Assembly: GCA_914767715.1 (NCBI GenBank)
Contig: OU612072.1
Span: 16,740,001 to 16,804,000, forward strand
DNA from: Membranipora membranacea
Lineage: Eukaryota > Bryozoa > Gymnolaemata > Cheilostomatida > Membraniporidae
Reading direction: 5' to 3'
DNA length: 64,000 bases
Shown: positions 48,335 to 59,400 of the stretch, piece by piece
Layout of the letters: each line of letters opens with the position of its first letter
How positions within the stretch are numbered: position 1 is the first letter of the stretch
Notes under the pieces: model-generated
Seen by the model: the letters and a program-made list of their open reading frames with translations, nothing else
What the model was told of the DNA's origin: nothing
The model's database searches: none
Made by a program: the position numbers and the translations under genes

Positions 48335-48960
48335 TAGAATGGTCTGTGATGTGGAACATGTTATCGTAAAAATATATTAATATAAATCACATAATTTTAT
48401 CTGAATAGCTATAAAATTTTTATTTGTTTATAATAACAACCCTGCTGCTTGAAACAGAAATTCAATTTTTAATTTTTAAAATTTTGTGTGTTCGTGGTCA
48501 TTTACTGAAACTTTTTTCATCATCAGGAGCGGGTTAGTCTACACTTTTGCCCCTATATACTTTTGCTCCCTGCCCGACGACCCCCGGTGGTATGTCTAAG
48601 ACTGGACAGAAACAGTAAATCTATAAGCAAATAGGACAGTCTCTGATGTTGAACAATTTGTCATGAAAAAATATATGATAATAATAAAAAAAAAAAAATT
48701 AATTAGATAAGTTTATCAAAATAGCATTAAAATCTCATTAATAATAGACCCTGCAGCTTGATGCGGGATATAAATCTTGAATTTTCTGAAAATTCATAGT
48801 CAGCTTCTTCGTTCTCATTTATTGAAACCTTTTTCCTCATTGGCCTTATATATCAGCAATTGTATAGTCTCTGATGTTGAATATAATGTTCTAAAAAATA
48901 TGATATATGAGTGAGTGAGCATAAATTATTGACCATTGCGCATTCCTGTAATCATTTACA
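48335..48960. repeat. Three diverged tandem units of ~230-300 bp
   Basis: Each unit starts with a variant of TCTCTGATGTTGAACAATTT (48341, 48641, 48869) followed by AAAATATAT-rich sequence. At least two units end in TCATTTATTGAAACCTTTTT-like sequence. A further single unit is at 44838. Confidence 0.65.
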
Positions 48961-49464
48961 TTTTCGCTTATTATTTTTCTAAACGTCAAACAGTTTTTGA
49001 ATAAAACGCAACTGTCTGTATTGCAGCCTTGCCCCTACTTTGTATTTTGCCACCCATGCCTTGGATGTGGCGTGTGATACAACAGCTTGCTATTAAATCA
49101 ACGATTCTACAATGTGTCAAGTTATCCTTCCTCTTAGTCTGAGCAGGTAACTCCAGAGTAAAAATCGTTAGTCGGACACAAATTTTGACTGTCAGCATTC
49201 TTAGCTACATTATCGTTAATAGACTTCACGAAAGGAAAATTTGTCTCTTACTTTGAGACAACTTATTTGTAAGCTAGCAGCAGCATTATTAGTCACCCAG
49301 TGCAACCAGCGAAGATGATCCTATTGTTTTGAGACAAAACTACTTTTTCATATCCACATAAGCAATGTCAAAAGGACAGATCTATCCTACAACTTGGAGA
49401 AAAAATGTCAGCAAAGGTGTGAAAATGTCAATTGAACTCCCTTTCTCCAGCCGTACTTTACTTG

Positions 49465-50342
49465 TTACGCGCTTATGTATGTATTGTACGCCTGAGACTT
49501 CCACCTGCCATGAGCTTTGCACCGCGCCACAGACCAGCCTCTCTTGCTTGCCCAAGTTGCTCCACCATGACGAAAACATTAGGGAGTAATCTTCACCTTC
49601 AAGCCAGCAGCACAGCACACTTTCTGTAACATGCTACGGAACGACGCCGCAGTGATGTTGAACAGCGGTTCATCTTCTAGTCTGCCCTCTTGCTTCTCCA
49701 AGTAACCTTTAAATAACTGCACAATGCCAGTAGACTTGGACCAGGAGTCTGAAATCGTGATGATACCAGGCTTCTCAGAGTGCTTGAAAGACCTCAGCCT
49801 TAAAAACAGAGTCTTCCTAGATTTTGCGATCTTGATATCATTACATCGTAGATAGTGTTCCTCACTAGACACACAAAATTGGGACGGCTGAAGGAATCCA
49901 AAGAAAGCCAAGGATACCATCACCTTGAACATCTGACATGAATAAACTGGCAGAATAACCTCAGCCCCCCCCCCCCCCCCCCCGATACAGAGACTTGATC
50001 TGCGGCAAAGAGACTGGGTGCTTCCTCAGAGTCTGTTTCCTTCTCTTCTTCAATCCCTTCAAAGCTATTCCTAGCTTCTCAGATTCCCAGGCGGTCTCAA
50101 TGCCCTTGCGTCTTAACGTGTGACGGAGTGCTGACAAGTGGGATTGCACTGACCGAAATCCCAGATCCTTCTTGACCAGTTGCGCTACCCATAGCTCAGC
50201 CGAGACTTTCGATTGTCCACGGCAATAGGCAGTGAATTGTCCTCAAAAAAGGTCGAGTAATCATCAAAACACTTCTCATAAATAGCTGTAGATTTTGTAG
50301 ACAGAAAATCTGCGATCAGTGACTCAAACTCTCCCTCTAAAC
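49465..50342 (-). pseudogene. Tyrosine recombinase of the DIRS-type element
   Basis: The frame opens after a TGTTACAG acceptor and holds an N-terminal core-binding part (FESLIADFLSTKSTAIYEKC), then AELWVAQLVKKDLGFRSVQS and HLSALRHTLRRKG. The catalytic part has FFGFLQPSQF, where this family normally has an arginine (FGFLRxSE), so the first catalytic Arg is Gln here. The next box reads CFRHGGATWAS directly after a TAA that occupies the expected histidine codon. The nucleophile region GRWKSQAYNTYI is kept. A frameshift near 50205 and a C17 tract at 49966-49982 also break the frame. The enzyme cannot be active as written. Confidence 0.75.
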
Positions 50343-50442
50343 CTGTAACAGACAAAACAAAACTTTCATTAGCCAATCAAAGTTTCAACACAAATTGACC
50401 AACACATCACTACCCCCTTCCCCCCCCCACCTGAGCTCTACG

Positions 50443-50457
50443 GCCGACTTATACGGC
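50443..50457. other. Recurrent hairpin motif, site 3
   Basis: GCCG-ACTTATA-CGGC has a third combination of stem bases and one loop change. It lies in the intron-like gap between the RNase H and recombinase frames, next to a C9 tract. Confidence 0.5.
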
Positions 50458-50560
50458 ATTCACTTCCAACTTATCACACTACTGTTGTGAGGCTGGAGAT
50501 ATTGAGGAATCTCCACAGGAACCCTGTTCATGGTTGGGTAAGTTTGAAAGAATTTCTCAA

Positions 50561-52074
50561 TCAATCCCGTGATAGAAGATCCGTTCCAACATTCATCTCC
50601 CCGCTTATGTGCCTGGCGACAATGCGAATATTACGGCCCATGCAGATTTCGGAAATTTCCCTCATCATCTTCCGCATAGATTTATCCCTGCAGCACAACT
50701 TGTTCAAGATATTAGTCACAGCCATGTTGTCAGTAAAAATGTCGATCGCCATATCAGAGAACTCCAAACCGAGCAACGTAAGTACAACATGGATGGGATA
50801 CAGTTCCAATACTGCAATGTTGCACTTCTTGCCATAAGGCCACAAGGCACAAGACCCTGAGAACAAAGATGACCCCCACGCATACAACCGAAACCTACAG
50901 AGGTTGACGCATCCGTGTACACATCAGGGCAGCAAGATGTTGAGGAATCTAGCATCCTGGACGGCCTTTCTGGTGGGGTATGAAGTAGGCTAAACCACAC
51001 ACGGAAATCATCAGTTACTTCCTCCGACACTTTCCTCCTTTTATCTTGCCGTTGGGAAAGGATTACAGACAGACTCTCGTATACGCTGCTTAGATAAATC
51101 CTTGCACTAGCTATAACCTGCAGTGATATATGGTTTAATGAACCAGCAAGTGACTGCCATTCCTTAACACGTGGTGTCCTCCTAGACAGGAATTGATTGA
51201 GTTTACAGATCATTTTGTCTCTCTTTTCTGATGGGATATACAAAGCCATTCTCTCAGCCTCAATACCAATCCCCAAAAACACCAAGCTCTTCACTGGCCT
51301 CACGGTTTTATGCGGTGCAATAGGCACTCCGGTAGCCTCACACAATTCCTCAAAAACACTCAAAGCCCCCTCGCAATTCTCTTGCGAGTCTGCCACAAAG
51401 AGAATGTCATCCAGATAGTTGAAAACATGGGTCTGCACTGGAGAGTGCTTGTAAAACATACAAACTAAGGAGTCACTAATCCTACTGAATAACTGGCATG
51501 AACTAGACGCTCCCATAGGCAGCATCCTATCCACATAGTACTCGTCCTCAATGTATATGCTCAGGAATCTCCAATCATCGCGTCTGATAGGAACAAACCT
51601 GTAGGCATCAGCCAGATCCACCTCAGCCAACCATGCACCACCATCTCCATAGTTTGATATCAAACAGTGACCGACGTCTTGAACTGAGCGGTACTGCACA
51701 GATCTTAACAACTCCAGTATATTGTCATTCACCGCGCCTCCAACTGGATGAGAGAGTTTGAATATCATACGATATTTATCACTGTTGGGCTTTGGTATCA
51801 CATAGAGGGGAGAAATGAAGAGATCAGGAAATGGCTTGCTAGAAAAAGGACCAATAATGCGTCCCTTGGCCACCTCATCGCTGAGCTTAGACAAAAGAGG
51901 CAATGGAGAAGGCCGCGGCTTTACTTTCCCATACAATAAGTGAAAATCCTGTTTTACACCAAGTGGGAAGCCATGTCTGAAGCCATCGATTACAAATTGT
52001 TCATCTGAATAGCCCTTCAGATATACAGAGTCTTTCCACGTTCACAGGTGACTCAATGCCAAAAGATGATATAT
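50561..52074 (-). pseudogene. Reverse transcriptase and RNase H of the DIRS-type element
   Basis: After a CTTTGCAG acceptor the frame reads SSFGIESPVNVE, then a one-base shift leads into KDSVYLKGYSDEQF, VIDGFRHGFPLG and the long open stretch 51936-50716. Reverse transcriptase motifs: GRIIGPFSSKPFPD, FISPLYVIPKPNSDKYRM, WLAEVDLADAYRFVPI, LPMGASSSCQLF and the catalytic YLDDILFVAD. The connection domain (WQSLAGSLNHIS) follows. RNase H begins DVYTDASTSVGFGC; a second shift near 50860 moves on to NIAVLELYPIHVVL and DIFTDNMAVTNILN, keeping the Asp-Glu-Asp catalytic order. The two indels make it a pseudogene, but it is otherwise well preserved. Confidence 0.85.
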
Positions 52075-52201
52075 CTGCAAAGAACAAACACAGCAAGTTT
52101 TCAACAAACACTACATAACCATTATACTCAAACTAATCAAGTAAAAACCTTTGTCTCGATATTCCTTATAATCCCCCCCCCCCCCCACCCGAGGGGAAGG
52201 T

Positions 52202-52216
52202 GCCGACTAATAAGGC
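52202..52216. other. Recurrent hairpin motif, site 4
   Basis: GCC-GACTAATAA-GGC keeps the loop core with a 3-bp stem. It sits between Gag and reverse transcriptase frames, just right of a C15 tract and CCACCCGAGGGG. Confidence 0.45.
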
Positions 52217-52321
52217 GTTTCCGACAAATTGGTAAATGAGCTGCAATTAGTGAATTAGCCAAAGTGATTGGTTGAGGGTTGATCTACTTCTTACTACATC
52301 TGTACTCCGGGTGATCTGCGC

Positions 52322-53169
52322 TCAGCATTTTTTGCACGTGTGAGTGAATCCGCAGGTATTTCCGAACTTGCATCCAGCAGCAGAGTAAAACCTCAAGCAG
52401 GAGCGTTTAGACTTTCGACCAGGTTGCTCGGCTTTCTTCTTATTCGTCTTAGTCTCTTGAATTCCACCAGCCAGCTCAGCGATATACTCTCCCCATGCCA
52501 CATCAGCGTTCCTACTCTTCAGATGCCTGAATTGAAAGTCATATTCAACTGCCATGTGGAATCCCTTCACTATCTCGAAGTGGCGAAGCATGCCTTGAAC
52601 ATCACTGGGGTAGAACTCCAGGTGAATACTCATGAAGACAATAAATGCATCAATCCACGAGTATAATGACTCAAGGTTCTTACTATCTTCCACCTCTTCA
52701 AATAATCCATCGACCAGAGAGAACCTTTTTCTCACCTTATCATCCCTTGCGCGTGGTAACATCAGCTTAAAGTCGATAAACTCACCTTCACGAATCTTTT
52801 TTCGTAGCTTATCATCCACGTGCTCATTTCTTGGATGGGCTGACACACAGCCAAAAAATCTTTTTGGCCGGGTTGTAATGCTAGACTCTCCAACATCAAC
52901 TTCTTCCTTACTGCTCTCCTCCACTATTGAAGAAAGCTCCTCCTCCTCTGGGACATCCCAGTCCTGATGAGCCGCTGAAGTTGAAACCACACTTTCTTCA
53001 TAGGGCCTTTTCCCTTCACCGAAGATGTGGCCTTTCCTCCTTTCCCTTTTGCCGGAGCCTTGGCCCTCTTAGGCTGCAAAGTGCCCTCCTCCGAGGCTCT
53101 CCTAGTAGACTCAATAACGATACCACAAATTTTAATAGTTGCAACCGATGAAGAATGGCAGACTGACAC
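52322..53169 (-). pseudogene. Gag-like ORF of the DIRS-type element (copy 2)
   Basis: The N-terminal part is basic and low-complexity (AKAPAKGKGGKATSSVKGKG). Then comes an acidic segment, a helical body (EVEDSKNLESLYSWIDAF, HFEIVKGFHMAVEYDF) and a zinc-binding tail with CLRFYSAAGCKFGNTCGF and THTCKKC, which matches the CCCH-type tail of DIRS-family Gag proteins. Seven bases present in copy 1 are missing just after MKKV (about 52998), so the N-terminal and main parts are in different frames. The upstream limit lacks an ATG and the true start is not fixed. Confidence 0.75.
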
Positions 53170-53389
53170 CCTAATAATGATTAACAGTATCCTAACTTAA
53201 ATAACATAACTATTATCACCTTAATTATAATAAGTATCAACTTAATTAAACTGGCTGATTACACTTAACTAATTACCTTAATAAATATGCAATTAATAAC
53301 GAGTAAGAAGATTCAGCTCACCCTGGTCCACATGCATAAAAACCTGATCCAAAAAATCTCAATACCACCTCATGGCGGGGAGGGGGAAT

Positions 53390-53404
53390 GTCGACTAATA
53401 CAGC
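53390..53404. other. Recurrent hairpin motif, decayed paralogue of site 1
   Basis: GTCG-ACTAATA-CAGC is the duplicate of site 1 in the DIRS copy beside TRIM-3. One stem pair is lost and one is a wobble, while the G-rich flank and the CCACC stem are kept. Confidence 0.4.
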
Positions 53405-53508
53405 TTTAAATTCCATCCAATGAAAGGGGCAAGTGTTCATATTTACATCACCGGTTCATTGTCCATACTCACATCAATCAACAGTCGCGGGTTATAAACG
53501 ATCCAGCT

Positions 53509-54030
53509 TCACCAAAAGTTGTGGTTGATCACCCACACGATAAAGGCGATGAGGTAACGTATTGCCTGTCGATAACCTGGATGAAGGAAGTGCACGCCAT
53601 CCACGTTTCTCTACGCCTGTCGTCGGTCCCACAACCAGAATGTGACCTGAGGGTTGCAACTAAACAGTCTCTCCATAATCCCAGCATACTGGCGAGCCCT
53701 GGTATTGTAATTAACGTTGGATCGCGGCCACAGTGATGGGATCACCACTGTCTCTGCTCCTTCCTGCAGAATCTGATGAGCTAGGGATCCTATCCTATCA
53801 GCAAGTTGATAAGGGGAGCACGAACCAGCATCCAAGTCGTTCCCGCCAATCATATGAACCACCAGCCGAAACCCAGCACAACGTCCAACTTGCTGTTCTG
53901 CCTAGTTGATTCCTGCACCACCTTGCCATATCCATCTCACCGAGACATCAGAGATGTGCGGACCAAGCCAGCGCCTGTGGGGGTACATTCTCCCAATATG
54001 GGAGTCACCCAAGATCAACACCGTAGCTTC
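53509..54030 (-). pseudogene. SGNH-hydrolase-like ORF of the DIRS-type element (copy 2)
   Basis: After a TTTTTTAG acceptor the exon reads EATVLILGDSHIGRM, with the Gly-Asp-Ser of block I intact. Block III is VVHMIGGNDLDAG (Gly-x-Asn-Asp), and block V is VDGVHFLHPGYRQ, with the Asp-x-x-His. About 173 codons suits a minimal SGNH esterase. A TAG replaces the Trp of GINWAEQQ, and another TAG lies just before the block V segment. SGNH hydrolases are serine esterases; in retroelements their role is uncertain, perhaps lipid or acetyl ester cleavage. It lies upstream of Gag on the same strand. Confidence 0.7.
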
Positions 54031-54426
54031 CTAAAAAATACATTCAGCATTGCACTATAATGACCTTCTCGACATGTTGTAACAAATTTAATTTGTTTTA
54101 TTATTGTTCATATTTGTACATCACAAAGACCATTGTACCTCAATATGTGAAATGTTACACCACGTCCTGTAAGGCACAAGAAATGATCTTTAATTAAGAG
54201 TTTAATTAACCAATAATGCTAAATGAAGTTCTGTTGTGCCGCCGGCTAATTAATCCTACCTACGTATACATAAATAATATTTATAATATATATTAATATA
54301 CATACCTACGTTAATTTATACCCTTTCACCCCTATACTGCAGCCTCGGCCCCCTCTATTGGACGTGATGGGCATTGCAAACGTGCAAGATATGCCGCAAA
54401 TAATGGTCACCCAGCTCACTGTTGCT

Positions 54427-54651
54427 TTAAGCGGCTAGTTTTGGCGCTTCCTCGCGTATGCATGAACCACTAACCTCAAGAGGGGTGAACCCGATAACAG
54501 GAGCACATGTCAATACAATTCCAAGAGCAAAACAAATAGCAATACTAAGTAGGTTCACATAAAAGGTAAAAGTTCCAGCCTGACAGGCGTGCAAACAGGG
54601 GATCCAGGCCCTAGTGCAACAGGTGGCCCCGTCGGGCCCTCTCAAGTTCAA
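54427..54651 (-). CDS. Small hydrophobic ORF of the DIRS-type element (copy 2)
   Basis: 74 codons; the single predicted membrane stretch (NLLSIAICFALGIVLTCAPV) is identical to copy 1, with differences on either side of it. It ends at a TAA where copy 1 continues for 30 codons. The function and family are unknown. Confidence 0.35.
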   Translation of the reverse strand: MNLRGPDGATCCTRAWIPCLHACQAGTFTFYVNLLSIAICFALGIVLTCAPVIGFTPLEVSGSCIREEAPKLAA

Positions 54652-55059
54652 GTTTCATGAGGAAGTTATTTTCACTTAGCGTCCCCTTCGGGCCCTTCTC
54701 AAGTTACATGAGGATATTATTATTTTGCCTTTAGGCACTCTCCCTAATTACAAGAGGGAAACTTCATTACTTGCTCCTTGAGCTACCTCAATTTACCAGA
54801 GGTTTATTTTACCTACATAATTAAATACTAGGAGAGATTCATAATAAATCCGTCCAATATAAATTATTTATCCTGTTACAATTAAGCCCTAACAACCTTA
54901 GCTTTAGGTAGTCAGTCTGCCAATATAATAAAAGTACGGAGTATCATTAATCAAGGCTTCAAGCAATATCACATATGTGTGCTGCAAACAAGGTCCATCA
55001 ATCAAGCCACTGACAATAACAGCACAGTGACTATAAAAACTCTTGCCCTTTTCTTACAC

Positions 55060-55842
55060 CAGTGGCGTATATTAGCAATCACGGACCACGGATATCCCAA
55101 AATCAAAATCTGTAATTACTGTGTGCAAGTCAGGCTGAATAGCTCAGGGAACCACTGTTTATTAAGAATGTTGTGGGTTCGAATCCCAACGATGTCAGCA
55201 GGGGCGTATATTCTAAAAAATTTCACTCACTGACTTTTTAGAGATGAGCATAATGATCGGGCGCAGCCCGATCCACACGCCGTAAGCGTGGCGGGGAGGG
55301 TGTGGGAGGGGCGCTAAGCGCCCTCCCACCACGGAAATTTTTGCATATCGGTAGCAAAATAGTGCAAGCAGAGAGGTGAGCACTGAGCTGTTGGGTACTT
55401 TCAGAAAACAACTCAATAGCAGTAGAAGATTACGGTAAAAATGCTCCAGTTATAAATCACCCAATTGAAAAAAGCTGACCTTGACGGGATTCGAACCCGC
55501 ACAAGATTTATTGACAGACGCTCTACACACTCAGCCATTCACGGATATCAGTGGGCCGTGAGTGGTAATATACGCCACTGGATGTCAGATTTTTTTTCAA
55601 ATGGATGCTTTATAACTGGAGCATTTTTGCTTTTCCCAAGGGGGGTGTCTTATAAGTGGGGAATAACGGTACGTCCAGAGTTTGACTTTTGACCTTGAGC
55701 TGGACAAGCCAATCAAAAGCCCGGTGTATTGACACTCACCCCACACCCTCCCCGCCTACGGCGTGTGGATCGGGCTGCGCCCGATCATTATGCTCATCTC
55801 TAAAAAGTCAGTGAGTGAAATTTTTTAGAATATACGCCCCTG
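55060..55842. mobile_element. hAT-like MITE (outer), interrupted by its own family
   Basis: The ends are CAGTGGCGTATATT and AATATACGCCCCTG. Flanks are TCTTACAC on both sides, a perfect 8-bp duplication; the TRIM-1 block has the unoccupied TCTTACAC near 12907. A plus-strand tRNA-like segment (GCTGAATAGCTCAGGG and GTGGGTTCGAATCCC, about 55128-55195) lies inside, then the nested element. Confidence 0.9.
55199..55580. mobile_element. hAT-like MITE nested in the preceding one
   Basis: The ends are CAGGGGCGTATATT and AATATACGCCACTG, with perfect GATGTCAG duplications at 55191-55198 and 55581-55588. The interior has a strong GC-rich hairpin (GTGGGAGGGGCGCT against AGCGCCCTCCCAC near 55306-55330) and a minus-strand tRNA-like segment (CGGGTTCGAATCCCG at about 55480-55495). 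Confidence 0.9.
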
Positions 55843-56451
55843 TCTTACACAGTGCAACAAAACCATTGCTCATATTCCTTGAAGAATTCATTGGTAGAAT
55901 ATAAAACTATGAGGATTGACCAATACTGCTCATCAAAAGCCGGCAAAACTTTAGTAAGCGCTGCAAGCATGTCAATTTTGCTACTATAATAATTTCATCA
56001 TGGGATGCAATAAACCAATACCAAAAAGGCTGAGCGAGTTATTGTTCAAGTTAAGCAACAAAGATATAAAATAAAGCCATAAATTTAGCTAAGACCCTTT
56101 ACAAACATAAGATGTATCATTATAATTCATTTTTATTTTTATATATCAAAATAAATGAATGTATAAATATTCAGTAAGGCTGAGCGATAAGATATAAACA
56201 TGATCATAGTAACAGAAGAGGAAAAACGCATCATAGCTGTGAAGAAAAGGAGAGGTAGAAATAAAAATGATGATTTGGTATAACAACCGCTCTACTATGG
56301 TCGTAAACAGGTGATAAAATGGATAAATTTTAATGTGATATATAGCTTTTTAAAACTGTTCAACCTTGGTTCAACGACGCATATAGATCATTGCCAGGCA
56401 AACAACAACAGCCATTATTAACAAAAATAAGGTCGATAGAGTTTCTCTATT

Positions 56452-59400
56452 TCATTCAGTGAGAATTTCATACATGCACACAGATTTCTCAATGAATGTA
56501 GGAACTACGAGTGTTTTACCGTACAGACATAAATCAAGAATAAGTGATTTAGACTTCTTTGCTGGATTAGTCAGTACTCTGTTCATATTTCCTGAAAATG
56601 ACAATTATACCGGGTATACAATCATGTAACTACAATATAAGTAGAGGACGAAAACTCCTGAAATAAATCTCCTACACTCAAGTTTGTAGAGGGAAGAACA
56701 TGTTCATATATATATATATATATATACATATATAACATTTTCACTGGTCTCCAGTATCATTACAATGGTATGTATAACACAAAATTGAATTTTTGTGTAT
56801 ATTACAAAATTTAATCTAATGGACAGGTGTGTATCATGAGATCATTATATTTATGTATATATTATATATATATATTTTTTACAACCTACCATTACCCTCA
56901 TCCAAAACGGATATTTCTGTGTGGTCCAGATAAGCTGTTGACACAAGTACGACTCCTGCTGGATGATGAACTATCCCACCAGGATTGGTAACTCTCTCAG
57001 AACTCCAGATAAGACGTCCATCCTCTAGACTCATCTTCACTACTTTTCCTGCTAATATGTCAGATATGACCACACAGTCATCTCCACAGCTGCTCATACT
57101 CACATTGCCTTTCATTGTCAGAGAGGCAGGGCAGGCAACTCTTCTGATGACCTCTCCTGTGTATGAGTAGATGATGATCCGCTTAGCAGGCCAATCTCCA
57201 ACAGCGAGCTGATTTTCATTGATGAGTACAATGTGCTGCCCGAAGTATGGAACGGCAGGATGGTCCCAGGATGTTAATAACGAGCCATGCGATATATCAT
57301 AGACATTGATCTTTGATTGAGTTTTACTGATGTACATGAGACTGTATAGTCTGTTGTTATACGCAGCTAGAGAGAAGACATATCGACCAGATTTGATGAA
57401 GGTTTTGTGCACATAGCCTTGCTGATCTATCCTGTCAGTAGCTCCTCCAAACTGTCCTACATAGGTGAATCCTTCATAGTGACATACTGTGGTACATCCA
57501 CGGTCAAACTTCACCTTCCTGATAAACCTTAATCCAGCGGGCGCCTGTCTTTGTTGTGGTGGTGGAGGGATGGCCGAGGGAGGTGTTGCAGCTGATGGTG
57601 GCTGATTAGGGGCTATTAGTGATGGAGGCTTTACAGTGTTTAGACTGTAAGCTTCCCCTCTAAGCACGGTTTCACCCTCCTCAGTCAACAATTCCATAAC
57701 TGGGATAAATTCAGTTTCTGTAAACACAAAGTGCTTTCAATTATAAGATGATGGTCTGCATGCATGAGATCCTTATATATAATAATATGTGGAAAAATTA
57801 GGACTATGAGAAAATGTTTTGTAGAAGGAGTTATCAACTTTCTTCAAAGAAGAGAACAACTACTAAATAATCACAGTCCTGCTTTATTATTTAGCCGGTG
57901 ATGTGATTCATTTCATCAGATGGTAATAAAATGTGATCCCCATAACAAAATCATTGTGAAGACTGACAATTACCTAATCATTCTCTCAAAGATCCAACAG
58001 GACAATCAAAAATGAATATAACAATTTACCGCCAATAAAAACAATCATTTTAAAACTGGGAGTAGGCCTTTGTATCATATGCATATTATTAGTATGTTTT
58101 GCCTGACAAAGACTAACCTTCAACTCTCAGTGAGGCCGCATCTCCCTTCATATCTATGCCAGGTAACTCATAAGAGGTCAGAGACTTCAGGAACTCAAGA
58201 CTTTCTTTGTACTTCTCAACAAGGTCAACCTGTTCAGGATAATTCAAATTTTTATCACAGAGCCGTCATGGACAATAAAGCTTGCGAGTGCTTGCTTGTG
58301 GCCTTTAGTGTGAAAAGCAAGTAGTCCAAGACAGTTACCAACTGAGCTATATCTTGGGAGGAAAGCTTCAATCACAGGAGCTTAAATTATCAAGATGTTG
58401 AAGTAAGTTGAAGTTTTATTCAGGTGTTCGAAACTGTGCAATCCCATTTGTGTGATAGAGCAAGCCTCATCTAAGCAAATCTTTGTTATGATAGTTACCA
58501 AATATAGTATAGGATAATACTGTTTTGAAGCTCATAAGCCCAATTACCTTTAAACTGATCACTTTACGCAAGGCTTATCTGGTAAAGAAAACCAAAAGTG
58601 TTACTGTTATACCGTTTATAATCATGATCCTCAGTAGTACGTCCACCCCCTTGCTCTTTGGATGATTACAATTGTTGAGTGAGCCTTACCAGGTCGGGCT
58701 AGGTAAGGTGCTCTAGGAGACAAAGAATAAACAAAAGGTCCCACCTGTATAAAACAGCTTAGCCGTTTAGGAGCCTTGAGCACAACGACATTGGACACTC
58801 ACCTGATGATAGTTGTTCATTCTGTCATCATTATCCTGTAATTTCCTCACTATCTCTCTGTGTATTGTCTCTACTTTCTGCTCTAGAAACACTTCTCTCT
58901 CTATTCTCCCTTCACTTCTGTGTGCTTCAAGCTTTAACTCCAGCCTTTCATACTCCTCCATCACATACTTTATCTAAAATAAAATAAATAAATAATTTTA
59001 AATGCTAAATCAGTGAGTGTTAATCTCATGCATATCATAAGCTTCATCTATTAAGTATTAGCAAACTTCAATAAATAAACAAAACAGCAACCATAGTGTG
59101 ATTACTTATCAACTAAGGAGTTGTGTGCCCCTTAAGTATCAGGGGACAACTTTTAACAATTGAATTCTCAAAATGGTTCAAAATACACAGGTCTCATTAT
59201 AAGCATAAGATATTAGCCCTCACATATATATCTCTGGACTGGTGTAGCTGAGACACCAGCTCTTCTGTTTTCTTGTCCCAGGTTTTCAGTCCTTCAATCG
59301 TATCCCTGACAAGCCTGTCAGCTTCACTTTCTCTCTGCTGAGCCTCAACTCTCAGTTTATCTAGCTCCTGTAATAGAGTTTTCTCCAACTTCTCCAACAC

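Larger units (their letters stand above)
46880..49464. other. Noncoding repeat-rich stretch
   Basis: No gene is recognised. It contains hairpin site 2 (47123), tRNA-like pieces (47590-47760) and three diverged tandem units (48335-48960). Confidence 0.5.
49465..54720 (-). mobile_element. DIRS-type (tyrosine-recombinase) retrotransposon, copy 2
   Basis: Minus-strand order: small hydrophobic ORF, SGNH-like ORF, Gag-like ORF, reverse transcriptase/RNase H, tyrosine recombinase. Use of a tyrosine recombinase instead of a DDE integrase places it among DIRS/Ngaro-like elements. Intron-like acceptors precede the SGNH, reverse transcriptase and recombinase frames (TTTTTTAG, CTTTGCAG, TGTTACAG). Terminal repeats were not resolved. 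All large frames carry stops or frameshifts. The shorter copy 1 lies at 10456-12560. Confidence 0.8.
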
